A stretch of DNA of 64,000 bases from Rhyzopertha dominica (lineage: Eukaryota > Arthropoda > Insecta > Coleoptera > Bostrichidae), in the NCBI GenBank assembly GCA_025024175.1, contig QCXZ01000064.1:20456286-20520285 (forward strand). Reading direction: 5' to 3'. The translations under genes and the position numbers were made by a program. This document shows positions 23,191 to 35,359 of this stretch, in pieces. The first letter of the stretch is position 1. The number at the start of each line of letters is the position of its first letter. Under the pieces are notes generated by a model that saw only the letters and a program-made list of their open reading frames with translations, did no database searches and was not told where the DNA came from.

Positions 23191-23879
23191 AGGTCCGTAC
23201 TGACTAGAACACTTTTGCGCGCACGAAAAACTTACGCGCACAAATAATTTGCGCGCACAAATATTTGTTCGCGCAAATGTTTATGTGGCATTTTAGTAGT
23301 GGCGACATTTGTGCACAAAAATCCGTTCCAGTTGCGTGTGTGCTATTGTGGGTGTATTATTATTTGTATTTGCAAGTTGTTATTGTAATAAAACAATAAT
23401 AATACGATGATACCACAAAGAAAAAATTTGCAAGTGCAGCATTTATTGTTATGCATAGTATACTCAGCAATAAACATAAAAAAATAAATAGAAAAAGTTG
23501 GTGGATCACACAATTACAGCGAAGCCGGGAATTGTATAATGGTACTAATTTGCTGACTGAGATGAAATTGCAAGAAAACAGCGGTCATTTCAATAACTTC
23601 ATTCGCATGTCGTCTGAGGATTTTGAATTTTTGATGAACGCTATTGGACCAAAAGTTGGGAAAGTGGACACTGTAATTTTGAGTGCCGTCCACACTGAGC
23701 ACCGCTTGCGCGTAAAACCCTTTGATGTTTCCGCCGAGATCGACAAGCCACGGAACGCGTCCGTGCGTGCTCAAACGTTGCGCGCACAGTATACGCGTGC
23801 GCGCAACGCGGTACTGATTTGAGCATATTTGCGCCCAATCTGTTCGTGCGCGCAAATCTGCTCCAGTCAGTACGTAGCT
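23191..23879 (+). mobile_element. PIF/Harbinger deletion derivative with TTA target duplication
   Basis: The element is 689 bp. Its ends are AGGTCCGTACTGACTAGAAC (23191) and, in reverse complement, AGCTACGTACTGACTGGAGC (to 23879), 16 of 20 matching. TTA flanks both ends (23188-23190 and 23880-23882), the three-base duplication typical of this superfamily. Runs of GCGCGCA-type boxes sit just inside both ends (23217-23275 and 23760-23865), likely transposase-binding sub-terminal repeats. The interior keeps only the N-terminal part of the transposase; most of the catalytic region is deleted. Confidence 0.85.
23451..23822 (+). pseudogene. Harbinger-type transposase, N-terminal fragment
   Basis: The frame holds WWITQLQRSRELYNGTNLL, then SGHFNNFIRMSSEDFEFLMN and IGPKVGKVDT. 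This matches the conserved start of insect HARBI1-like transposases, where the pattern is RxxWWVxxLxxxR followed by FxNFxRMSxxDFExLLxxIxPxIxKxDT. After about residue 75 the frame runs through the GC-rich sub-terminal repeat and no longer encodes transposase. The DDE catalytic domain is absent. It is a deletion derivative that would depend on a full-length element elsewhere to move. Confidence 0.8.
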
Positions 23880-23882
23880 TTA

Positions 23883-25000
23883 TAGCATATTTTTTTTCGA
23901 AACAGGTTTTAACAATTAACAATTATTGACACTTTTGAATCCTTAAATAAAAAAATAATTATGGCATATTTTCTGCCACACTACTATTATATTTGTAATA
24001 AAATGAATTACGTAAATATAAGAATACTGTATGTAATAAAATATTTCAGTAAACTATATCACTAAATTTTAATTAATCAATATTTAACATACAGCCCTTT
24101 GGTGCTTATGAAAGTCAGTCCTCGATTATTGTTATCTTTAAAACCCAGAAGTCGACAGGTAGCGAATATCAGTATTTATTTTACATTCACCGTCATCACT
24201 TCCCTGAAAGGACAGGTATATTTATTCTATGATTTTTATAATAGGGATTTTTTATTATTAACATAGTACATAATTATTTAGTTAGTGGTTTAACTTCAAC
24301 ATGGCATAGGTATTAAATGACTAATTACGTTACGCAGTAGTTATTCTAATATTGTGATCATTATCGCTGCATGACTTCAACTAATTTATTACGTATGTCT
24401 ATGTAAGAGTCATCGTAAATCATTGAATGACAGTTTGTAAGCTTTCAACTTTAGAATCCTATTTATTTCGGAACCTACGTTATATGGTATATAACGTTGT
24501 GGTGGAAATGACGATAAACTGCAAATTCAAATTAATTTAAATAATTTATAATTGTTATTGTTCAATCAAAGCAATCTACTTGAACCGGCTCTGCTAGATC
24601 AGTACGCTCTTACAATAAATGTAGTTTATGCTATAATAGTGGATAATAATCTAGGCTAAGAACAAAGTAATTTGTTTATTTGCATGTTTTCTTATTATAA
24701 TCTTAAAGGAACTTGATTAGCACGAATCAGCCCAAACTTTGAGAAATGAAATACTTCGCCTTATATTTTATGCCACCTAGCTATAATAAATATTCATTCG
24801 CGAGTGATATATAAAAAAGAATGTAAAATACCATTTTAAATAGTATTATCAAAGCCAATTGACTACCTCACTCATAATTAGCGCCTTTCAGTCAAAATTT
24901 CGGAGCAACCCTGCTTCGGCCCATAAATATTCATAGGACATCCCAATGTACTTACGACCAAATATTAGCACATTCGGTTTACGGCATAATTGTGTATTAA
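23883..25000. other. AT-rich intergenic sequence, nothing identified
   Basis: No coding or repeat signal is supported. Confidence 0.45.
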
Positions 25001-25430
25001 AAATTAACAGCGGGAAATGGAAGGGTCGACAACTGGGGCAAATTGAAACAAAACTTTATTAGTTTGGGGCGGGAAATGAAAACGACCTTTCCGGGGAGGG
25101 AGACCTCACAAAGCCCTGTATTTTGTTAAACATCGACCATAACAACAGGATGCCACGGCACTGTGAGTCATTTAATTACGTGGTCATCATGTGAAATTCG
25201 GCCGGCCCTTCGCTAATGAGGCGCCGTGACCTCCTGCATGGCCCGGAAAGGTTACGACTGTCGTTTAGCTTGGTCAAGATTAAGTTGTGTTTGGTGGAAA
25301 GAAGCGCATCCAGTGATACTTGTGTTGTTTGTGTGAATTTTTCCTCACGTGTTTGTTTTTATTAAAACTTCCTGTTATCGGGCGTTTTCAATTTCTTTAA
25401 CATAAGGGGAAAAATGACACTTTTCGATTA
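25001..25430. other. GC-elevated island without a clear ORF
   Basis: This patch, including GAATTCGGCCGGCCCTTCGC-like composition around 25195-25270, is clearly less AT-rich than its flanks. No long ORF or motif is visible. It could be a promoter-proximal or conserved non-coding block, or an old insertion. Confidence 0.25.
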
Positions 25431-25870
25431 CTGGCCGCAAAAGGATTTCTAAGTGTACCCAGAGAGAGAAAGAAGACGAACCATTTTTCCAAAATCTAAA
25501 TACTTATTTCAGCGGCAAACTGACATCTTCGGTAGTAGTGAAGTAGTCGACTTCTTGAAATCTTCGCCTGAATTGAATCGAACGATATTCTTCTCACCAG
25601 AATATCAGTGAAAGTGAAGTCAGGTCGAGAAAACTGTATATAGGTTATACGATAATTTCACGCTTAATTGGAACCGTTATCTGCCTAATCCCGACAATGC
25701 GGATCTCGGTGTGGAATCTCTGAATCCACTTATAGCTGGCTTTTACAGCTAATAATACCATCAAAACGATTTTAGAAAACCCGATCGATAGGGTAAATGA
25801 AAAAGACTAATCAGGCATTTATGAATTTGAAATACAATGCAGTAGCTGTAACCTTAAATTCATTGGACTT
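25431..25870. other. Intergenic sequence, nothing identified
   Basis: No supported feature. Confidence 0.4.
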
Positions 25871-25871
25871 T

Positions 25872-26324
25872 CTATAGATTTAAAGAGCTTATTGCAGGTT
25901 TGGAAGAATTGATAAATGAAATGTCATCCAACACATTAAAGAATCTGCTAACCCCGTAACTTCTACATATCATGGTATTAAGTAATGACGTCTTGTCTAC
26001 TTCAATNCACAGAGAATTTGGTGAGCATAATATTATTTGGTTANATCCACCCAAAGATTTTAACAAGTGATTTACTTTACTTCTACTGAAGATGGCATTT
26101 AGATTTTTTAAATGATTGTGCTCGGGGCTTTTTAGATATCCTTTCGTCGGCTTAGCAAGTTTGATTAGAGAGCGTTCTTTGCATCCTTTAAATATATTGC
26201 TATTAAAACGAACAGAAGTCTCATCACGGTAATGCTTTCTTTTCGGGTACGGTATTAAGTGAAGAGACGGTCCTGTTAACTCAACTTTAAGCGAAAGGCA
26301 TCTATTTTTTTTTGCCTTTTTCAC
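25872..26324 (-). CDS. Unassigned 150-codon ORF, possibly a decayed element
   Basis: It is the second longest frame outside the LINE. It begins with a lysine-rich start (MKKAKKNRCLSLK), has HLIPYPKRKHYRDETSVRF in the middle, and includes two codons with N. I recognise no domain. The lysine- and serine-rich, leucine-poor composition would fit a nucleic-acid-binding transposon protein or a chance frame. There are no convincing splice sites, and no promoter or poly-A signal can be tied to it. Confidence 0.2.
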   Translation of the reverse strand: MKKAKKNRCLSLKVELTGPSLHLIPYPKRKHYRDETSVRFNSNIFKGCKERSLIKLAKPTKGYLKSPEHNHLKNLNAIFSRSKVNHLLKSLGGXNQIILCSPNSLXIEVDKTSLLNTMICRSYGVSRFFNVLDDISFINSSKPAISSLNL

Positions 26325-29300
26325 CCGCCATTGTCGGGGTTGTTATGGGTAGAAGATTGCAAAAGTTAATCCGTTCTCCAAAGACTCTAGCGGCTGTTGT
26401 ACAAAACGCCTAGAATAAGATACCTAAGGAGCAAATGGATCATCCAAATAGGTCGAAGACGAAGCTGTTCGTGATGCATTACAGCAGCTTGGAAGCTGCA
26501 CATTTACCTATAATTATTTCTCTAGGTTCTTACCGACCTTTATGTGTTGCTTAATGATTTACTTCGTTTACGCCTATAAACATGCACACAGTCATAATGA
26601 AATTTAATTTTAGATCGGACACCAGCCTGTCGAATATGACGTTATTTATCTATTAGCAACCCGATAGTATTTTGACAGAAACTGATGTAGATTTTTTTTT
26701 GGTATAATATTACCAAGCTTGATAATCAGATTATTTAGTTATTGTAGAACCAAAATTTAGAAGTCCGAAGTACTACTGAAACTTTAATGTGGAATTGGAC
26801 CTTAAAGGGAAAAGCACGAATTTTTAAGGTAGGCATAATTTCTTAATTACTGTGAAAATTATGCCCTTAAACGAATGGCAAACGGTTGAAATCCCACAAT
26901 GATGGTAGGATATGCAGAATAGAGATATGTTTGCAATTTGCATGCTGGTGGACTCATTAACTTCAACTGCGAGTAGGCTGGCAAAACTTGCGGAATCAAG
27001 AAGTGTGAAAGATATAGCCAAATTAGATGTGCCTTTTTGGTGCAATTAATAATGACAAAACTATCACCACTATTTAAACTGGCAGACGTTTTGCTAGACC
27101 AGTATACCATTTTCAGTTTATTTGGAACCATTATGTACTAAACCATAATGGTTCCACTGATTTGACCAGGTTAAATGCATCAGTACTTTTTTGTTGCCAA
27201 TTTCAAACCGCGTGCGAGAAATTCAGCGAAACCTTTACTTATCAACTCCCATTCAACGCTCAGAGAATTCCATTTTGGCATGTATTTGAATCAATTTTAG
27301 TATTATAGACAAAGAAATTGGTGAAGAACCGTGAATATGAGAGTACAAAAATCAGCTGATTATGATAGACCAGCAGCAAAAGTAATATAAATAAAGTATC
27401 TTATAAATCGCAGGCATAATAAGCATAAGAAAGCGTCAACAATGTTTGGGGTAGAGGTTAATTTAATATTTGTAAAGGTTATCTACATTTTTAGTATTCC
27501 TATACCATTTTAAGTATATTTTTGAAAATGCTGATTTTAGTACATCGTTTTGCAGTCGCGTTTGTACTACCTCCTCGAGTTGTAGTGCAATAGTCTGCAT
27601 TCAAGTTTGCCATAATGGGACTAGATAGGGCTAATTCCATCTAAGCAACCATATTACCAGCCGTCTACCTTCAAACTCGATTCCGTTTACGTTCTAAACA
27701 CAATTTATCTGAATAACTGAAACCTGATTTGATTCCCGACGGGAATTAATTGAATATTCGGTCTATCTATTGCCCTAGCTCGGCACAAATGCGCTTAGTT
27801 TTGTCTGTGCAGATTGGTTTGATGCTGTTTATATGCGATGGGGTTTGTCTGGGATTAACAGTCAGTCATCTGCAGGCGTACGAACTTTGCAGCTAACTGC
27901 CGGAACACGAAGTTTGTGTCAAACAATCGGTCAATACTGCAGTTGCAAGGAATCAAGATTGTCACATTGAGATATCGAAACAGTACGACTAAATTTGGAC
28001 GTGGTCTACTAGAAACTAGGCTGGTAAAGTTTCCCATCTACAATCTACGCCTGTGTTTTTGCACCATCTTGAATAAGCGACTATCTTTACAAATATCAAG
28101 CATTTGTCGACCATAATAAAGCTGTGTCAGTGATATCAAAGACGACGTATTTCATTTTCCTTCTATTGAAACTGTACTGATCGAAAAAACAAATGCACTG
28201 TTTAGGGTGCGAAAGGAAAAATAGGCTCCCGTTAGAAAATAATTCCGTTACGTGTGTCTTAGGGATAAAACCACGATTCCAAGAATTATTAAAAAATAAA
28301 CAGCCACCGTCCTGCGCGTTGAACTGGTTGTATTAGGTTGTTAAAAATACCGGTTTTTATAATATTTATTGCTAGTGATATAGTGACAAATTAAAGATAA
28401 ATTAAATTCCACAAAGTACAGTTATTGCTATTATTATTAAATGAAGAAAAGTTAAAAACAAAACTACAAAACAAAAACAGAGCACTGAAAAGGCTAAATA
28501 TCTGATCGATATTTGCTTAAATCAAAAATAAAACTAGCATTACTGCGTGTTCTTCTTTCTATGTCAGTCAGTATGTCAGATGCAAAAGTGATAGTCCCAA
28601 TTACAAACTACAGGCCAAACTTCTTACAGATTTTTCCTCATAGCTACTGTATGCAGTGACAAGACAATTTCTACACAGAATTTTTGTTCTGTAAAAATCA
28701 GGTACGGCCATCATAGCCCAAAATATGTCCACCCATCTTAACCACTCAGTATATAACACTCCAAGGTTTTAAATTAGTTATATTTAGAATAAAGCCACAT
28801 CTGGTGTACAAAAAGGTTAAGTGTTAGATTATTTATTAACAGCTATTTAATGATATTCCTTGCGTTATTTGTTAATTTTAAACTATCTCTTAAAATAAGA
28901 TTCGATTACAGTTGCATTAATCTGAGACCTGAAAGCTCTTGCAAGTTAGCGTGTAATTATATAAGTACTCTTAAAACTGATCACAATAATTGTAGGAGCA
29001 TAGAAGTAGACAACGAGGAAAACAATGGCGGAAGTGCTATAGAATAATTTTTATGATTTTTATTATTACAACTCTTATAGTTTACTTATATTTTTTATAT
29101 GTTCGTTTTTGTGTTATACATAATAAGCACTTATTTTGTTTGTGTTACTTGAATTTCCCAATGTCAATTTAAAAAGTTATGTTTTAAAAATATCCAAAGC
29201 TTTTGTAGACTGTAAAACTTCTATTCATTTATCGATTGCCCCAGCTGCCTATACAGCTTGCAATTAAAGGCGACTTTGCGAATTTAATTATAATAACGTT

Positions 29301-30532
29301 TATTAACGGAAGTGTCATCTGATGGAAGGTAATAGTCATAGTGTACGTTTTACTTAAAACTTACTGAGTAACCAATTCCATTTTAGGCGGGTAATAGCTA
29401 AAAGCTAGTGTCTATCAAACTATCATAACGCAAGTTGTAGTATTACCAGAGGCCGATGTACATACGGGATTGCATATTCCAACAGCACGGACTTAGAGCT
29501 CATACAACGAATTCATTTATGAATTTTTTGCGTTAGTATTTTAGTAATCGGTTGGAAGATGTCGTTAACCCTGCAGTCTCGACCCATTTGTTTTAAAGTG
29601 CCACCGGGAAATTTATAGGCGTAAGATAACATTACTAATAAACTTGTAATTATATATATTCTTGAATGTTGAATTTGTTTGCTATATTTTCAATACTGAT
29701 ATTATATTTAGCATATTGTGAAAGCCCAATGCAAGAACCAACGTCCGAAAAGGAATACGACAAAGTCTAACGAATTATTTTGTTAATATTAAGAACTACA
29801 AACGCGTATTAAACACTCATAGCAAATAAAACCACATAAAGTTACTTGTCGTTTATTGCATAGTGAAAGTGCTCCATGGAGAAACTGGAGCGTAATACTC
29901 AAACATCCTAAATTTTAATAATAACTCGAGTATTCTTTGTGCGAATATTGTGCCTAACTTCGTTCGTGCGACAAACTAGAAAACTTTTCCTTACTTCGTT
30001 ATACAAGCGACCTTAATATTGAATTAAAAGTAACTTTCGCGAGAACAATACCTCATAGCCTGTAGCCCAAGACACTCAACTTTTTTCCACTCCCCTACCA
30101 CGGAATATTACGCTTTGGATGATTGCACTCCGGTGAAAATAAATGTCCCCGAGATGTTTACCTCCCAGATGAGATCTGCATCACGGCGGGGTGGTCCAAT
30201 AATTTTAAAAATAAATGTTCTTAATAACCTTTCGATTGATAACCTAACAAAGTTTAAAAGCGTTCTGCACTAGACTTAGCGAGGTATTGCGTGTATCATG
30301 TAAACATTTTCAACTGACCGGTAAACTGTGGGAACGCGAATAGCAATTGCGTTCCTGTTAAAACGAGCTGCCTAGTATAATTCCGTAAATGTTATGTTCT
30401 CAGATAAATCCTAAAACACGTCAACTTTTGTTTCTAAGGAGATACAATTCTATGGTAATAGTTACCCTTTCCTACCCCACCACCAAAAATTTTAAATGAG
30501 AAGGGGGTCGAGTGACCCCTTACTGAAAAAGT
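26325..30532. other. Long intergenic stretch, nothing firmly identified
   Basis: Only short ORFs without motifs occur (for example 26859-27131 minus, 27916-28116 plus, 28850-29047 plus). Patches at about 27560-28100 and 29940-30200 are less AT-rich but show no coherent coding frame or repeat. Confidence 0.4.
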
Positions 30533-30805
30533 CTTTTAATTATCTATTTAAACATATCAAAATTATTTGACATTCATGTGAATTATTCACAGAAAGTCGA
30601 AAACTAAATAATCAGTTTATGTTATAGAATAAACCTTTCAAAACAAATAATAATAATATGTAATTTTATTTTATTAAATTTTCCAACAACAGCAAATATC
30701 CTTCGACATTTAGATCTATTAATTCTCAATTCAACTATATCCAAATATTTGACATTCATGCAAATTATTCACAAAAAAAATAAACTATCTAAATAATCGA
30801 TAAGG
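30533..30805 (+). repeat. Short direct duplication
   Basis: About 85 bases at 30533-30622 recur at 30716-30805, about 183 bases apart. The best matched part is TTTGACATTCATG followed by AATTATTCACA in both copies, then CTAAATAATC. The copies differ by several substitutions and small gaps, so this is an old local duplication. Confidence 0.55.
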
Positions 30806-31371
30806 TTTTGTGAGGTCCACGATAAACTATATTCATTTATTAGTACCTTTCTTGTCACCACTAATTTAGTTTAGACCAAATTCATTCATCTTACTGACTT
30901 TCACTTTGATATAATTACCTGGTAAACTTGGAGTTAAATTCGGAACATATTTTCCCCGAGACTATGTTCTAGTCTAGAAAAGGTTTACACATTGCAAGAA
31001 AGAAAGTCTGTATTTTGAAAATAGAAAATGTATGATTAATAAGAGTCATCCAGGAAGAAGTGTGCGACATAAATACGTATTTGATATTTAAAATTCTCGT
31101 TGCAAGCCATCGCCATTCATTGTAGAGTTCAACATACAACTTAAAGTAGTATCTGGAATAAAAAGAAACACATGTTTAAGAAATGGTTAATTTGTACTAC
31201 CTACTCTAGCGTACGATGGTAAATGAAAACGTCTTACATTGGAAATGAAATTCAAAACACTTTCTTTAACTTTCCTAGCAGGACTGGCCACAAAGACCAA
31301 GTTTAAAGACCGGTGCGGTTCTGCAGTCTAAGCGCGGTGATATTTTTCGANGGCCTGGCCCGCCTTTAAAG
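30806..31371. other. Intergenic sequence, nothing identified
   Basis: No supported feature; the sequence leads into an AT microsatellite. Confidence 0.4.
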
Positions 31372-31393
31372 ATTATATATATATATATATATT
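31372..31393. repeat. (AT)n microsatellite
   Basis: An uninterrupted run of alternating A and T of about 20 bases, with several Ns shortly after it (31399, 31415, 31420). Confidence 0.85.
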
Positions 31394-31684
31394 GGTGTNT
31401 AAATGTCATGTATANTATGNAAATGATTAGTATATAAGAGTACACCCATAAAACCGCCTTTCTAGGTGTAAAAGTAAAATACATGACGTGGATGTTTTTT
31501 CCTGCAAAGCTATGAATGAGAAGATTTCTATTTGCACAAAGAGTTATCATTAGTTTTTTAGAACAATACTTTGTGTTAATGTAAACTTAGTTTTGTTAAG
31601 TCAACTTAATTGTATCATTTTAGAATAATAATATTTAGGTTTGTACATTGAAATCGATTTGGAAATGGAGTGACATAGCTGTTT

Positions 31685-32580
31685 TACTTCCACATCCAAT
31701 GGATGGGAAGTATTGTATCGCGAGAAAAATTTTCAAAAATTTTTATTTGCTCATTCGCTTTAAAATGGTCGAAAACGCAAAAAAACAAAATTTGAACAAA
31801 AAAAAATTCTTGTCTCTGTGTGTGTCTGTGTGTCTGTGGTATTGTTTGTGGACACGGTAACTTTCGAAAGACTTAATGAACTTGAAATTTGGCAAACGTA
31901 TAAATCTCAACCACCCAAAGCGACCTATTGTTTATGGCGTAAGTAGGGTATCGGGAAGGGGGCGTTGTTGGGGGGGTAACTACCCTTTTTGCAAATTTTT
32001 ATTTTTTTTATATTTTTTTCGTTTTAGTATGTGATTAGTAGTATAACTGCGAGTATTATTAGCTCTTATAAATTTTCGGTACAGCAAACTGTTTAGAAGA
32101 TATTAGCAAAAAAGCGTCACTTAAAGAAAACGGTTTTTCCTAAATATCTCAGAATNTATTTAATATATTCAAAAAATGAAAATGCCATCAGATAGGAAAT
32201 AAAATTTCTCACAAAAAGTGTCTTAAAAAATTTATCCAAATTTTTGACATTTTCGAAATATTTCCAAAAAACCTATTTTGGACCCTGCTCGTACGATTTA
32301 TTATGTATTATATATTATATATAAACTCAAATTTCTGATCAGAAAGCGCCCTTGTAATTTTTTTGTTAAGTTAATAATTTTCGAGTTATTTGGAAAAAAA
32401 CGATTTTAAACATGTTTATATTTTTGCTAATATCACGAGGACTGTTTGTTTTAGAAAAAATGTGTAGAGAGAAAAAATGCTGAAAACCTGTTTACTAATC
32501 GTATAGTATAAGAAATAAAAACGTAAATGTCATTTTAACAATTGGATGTGGAAGTATTGATTCAATTTGCAGCGGTTTTT
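31685..32580 (+). mobile_element. Dispersed repeat family A, copy 2
   Basis: This is the inverted partner of 702-1524. It starts ACTTCCACATCCAATGGATG at 31685 and its core ends ATTGGATGTGGAAGT at 32556, giving inverted ends of about 15 bases. Homology runs on to about 32580 (AATTTGCAGCGGT). Relative to copy 1 it has a short AT-rich insertion near 32300-32325. No conserved ORF is shared by the two copies. Both have a stretch near GGGTATCGGGAAGGGGG (31945) and the complementary block in copy 1 (about 1262-1290). Confidence 0.65.
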
Positions 32581-33408
32581 TCCTTGTACCCTTCGAGTAA
32601 ACTTCTTTACTAAGGATGAACCGTCATTCTTACTCGGCGCATGTAAGCCAAATAGTAAAATAGACAATAGCAAGGTTGAGATTATCCTAAATGGCGTAAT
32701 ATGTATCCACCTGATTAGTACCATGTAAATTAAACTAAAGCTTGCAAACAATCATCTCGTTCCTCCGCTCGTCAGACGAAAGGAAACTTTCTTAGACTGT
32801 GCGAAATGAAATTTGCATAAAGTTTCTATAAGGGCTGTTTCGCACTTGAGCCGTGTGTAGCTTCATACCGTTATGATTTGTTTGGTAATTCCCTGATTTA
32901 ACTTAGTTTAGCGTGTTTTGCTTTAGTTCAGCTCTCGTTGCTAGAACGAAGTTTGGCCTGCATAACGCGCCTGTGTTTTTGGGAGTTTCAGATAGGATGT
33001 ACACGTGCATGAAGTTAAGGACGGATTCGTAAATTGTTCCTCCGTGACTGCTAACAAAGGAAACAAAGTTTTCGCGTAATGTTGTCAACTCGTCTTCCTG
33101 TAATACAAGTTTGAATTTCATTTACTTGTTAACACACTTTTTTAACGTCTAAATCTCTTCCTCTTCTTCTGGACTTTTGATGATACTAACTATAAAGCAG
33201 GTGCAATTTTTTAATATGGAGGATGGGTCGCGTGAAACCTCATTTTGAAAGCCTAGGGAAAAAACAGTTTTTTGTTCAAAAATTCAAATCAATTTAAAGA
33301 CGGACATCGGTCATTTCCTTGGAAAGTGAAGACATCTCAATTTATTATATTTCTTCTGGTTGCAATTAGTAAAGTGTTTTGTTACCTTAACAAATTATGA
33401 TAACGTAT
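32581..33408. other. Intergenic sequence, nothing firmly identified
   Basis: Two short minus-strand ORFs (32530-32751, 32903-33121) carry no motif. Nothing else is seen. Confidence 0.4.
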
Positions 33409-33426
33409 CACACACACACACGCACA
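33409..33426. repeat. (CA)n microsatellite
   Basis: CACACACACACACGCACA, a short dinucleotide run interrupted by one CG. Confidence 0.8.
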
Positions 33427-33465
33427 TATTAAAACAAACAACTGAATCGGTCTTCAATGCTTCAA

Positions 33466-33550
33466 TGAGGGCCTTATAGAGCAGTGACAGAGCAACAGAG
33501 GGTAAATCTCAAAGCCTGGATTCAATTCTCGGTGGGACACATACATATTT
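33466..33550 (+). repeat. Possible tRNA-derived SINE head
   Basis: GGATTCAATTCTC near 33519-33531 fits an RNA polymerase III B box (GGTTCRANYCC) with few mismatches. About 35 bases upstream TAGAGCAGTGACAGAGC is a weak A-box candidate. The spacing suits a tRNA-derived SINE. No tail or second copy was found, so this is tentative. Confidence 0.3.
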
Positions 33551-33729
33551 CTTCATGAATTTGCCTCAGTACCCAAGAAGTATACGATTTAACACGGGCA
33601 ACGACAAATACACATTCGAATATTACATCACATGTTTACAAGACCTGTTTCGGGATTTAACTCTAATTTGCCTCTCATAAGAAATTAGATTAAGTATGCA
33701 GGAGTTGATGTGCACATAAGATGCCAAAA

Positions 33730-35350
33730 ACATGGGAAATGCCATAATGGTTCCGATATACAAAAGGGGAGATAACTAAATAGAAGCTCTGCTGAAGTGT
33801 TTGCAACCCTACTTCATAAAAAAGTAAAAGAATTAGTATAGAGCATTATTGCGGTATATCGGTGTGGCTTCCGTAAAGGACGTTCAACAACCGATCAAAT
33901 AGCGACGCTTAAAGAATAGCTTACATACTTCTATGGTCACAAGATAGAAATGCATCTCCAATTCGTAGACTTTAAACAGGCTTATGATTCTCTTGAAAGG
34001 AAAAATATGTATGAGACATTGACGGAATTGAACATACCAAGAAAATTGCTCAATATAATAGAAATGACACTTACAAAAACCAAAAATAAAGTACTGGTGA
34101 AGGGGACCCTTTTAAGCAGATTTAAAATGGAAATGTGATTAAAACGAGGTTTTTTGTCAGCCTTATTATTTGATATAATAAATGTGGAAAAAATGATAAG
34201 GGACAGCGGAATAAACAGGGAAGACACAATATTCACGAAAAGCCATCTTCAGTGTTTAGCCTATGCCGGCGACGTCACTTTCTTAGTAAGATCGAAGAAG
34301 GAATTACAACTATTATTCGTAAAATTATTAAAAAGCGCAAAGCGGGCTGATTTGGGTGTTAGTTATGGAAAAAACAAAATACATGAATCTGGGTGGAAAC
34401 AATAGAGTTGTAGCGTATGACAGCAAACGTGCCACTTTGCCTGGACAAAATGCAGTTAGAAGCTGGTAACAGAAAAAATATTTGTAACGTTTTAGTGTAG
34501 GTACTGTTCTTACCTTTAAAGGTTTTCCGCCAAATTCAAATATTGCTTGATTCGTCACCGCTCCCACTGACGCATAATCGCAAATTTTGTCCTGCTGCTG
34601 CTATAAATTGAATTCTGTTTGTGATATATCCGCTACAAGTTAATATTTTAATTTAATCTATTTTGTATTTTAATATTTACAGTGAAATCGACTAACGCAT
34701 CACGTTTAAAACATCCATTTACGTGTAGCTTGTTATGAATCATAACTGCGCTTCATCATACAGTTACACCGAAGTAAGCACACCAGGGAAAGGTGACGTC
34801 ACAGATTTAAACTTTAAACATATTATTTTTTGAAAGCATTAACTAAGCGCTCTGCGAAAAATTAAAAAAAAACACGGGTCTGTTATTTTTTAATGCAGAT
34901 TCATATCCTGCAATAAAAATAAAAAGTGGGAGCTACAAGCTGCTTGCGATAAAACAGAAAAACTGTTATCAGTTGCAGTAAATGGAAAATGATAACAGAA
35001 AACTGCAAGAAAAATACGGAATTGAAACTAGGTTAGCAAAATAAAATAAGTGCGTGGCTGGGGTCGAAAAATTTGTCAAGAAAAGCAAAGCTAAGGATTT
35101 ACGAGACTGAAATCAGGACAACAAGTGAAACTTCGTCATAAACACAACAGAAAATCAATTACTGGGGTGGGAAAGGAAGTTTATGAAAGGATAATTAGGA
35201 GGAAAGCAGACAAACGGAGTATGATAACAGAGGACAAATGAGGAGATTATGAATTTTTATGGAAAGCTAAAATAACCAGTGATAAGCGTTGGAAAGTTGA
35301 GATAATTGGAGCACATGCAACGAACTGAAGATTCAACTTGTACTGAAGCG
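33730..35350 (+). pseudogene. Non-LTR retrotransposon RT relic, interrupted
   Basis: Plus-strand blocks follow the RT order. HLQFVDFKQAYDSLERKNMY (33951-34010) is the box with the first catalytic aspartate (FVDFKQAYD). Then come LSALLFDIINVEKMIRDSGI (34150-34210), AYAGDVTFLVRSKKELQLLF (34260-34320), where the usual YADD is YAGD, and a KxKYMNLGG block near 34375. About 550 unrelated bases follow (about 34420-34970). Homology resumes with GIETRLAK and NKCVAGVEKFVKK, LRIYETEIRTTS, and GGKQTNGV/TNEEIMNFYGK to about 35350. Stops at 34136-34138 and elsewhere, plus frame changes, break the frame. The interruption may be a later insertion. Confidence 0.75.
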
Positions 35351-35359
35351 TATGCTAGC

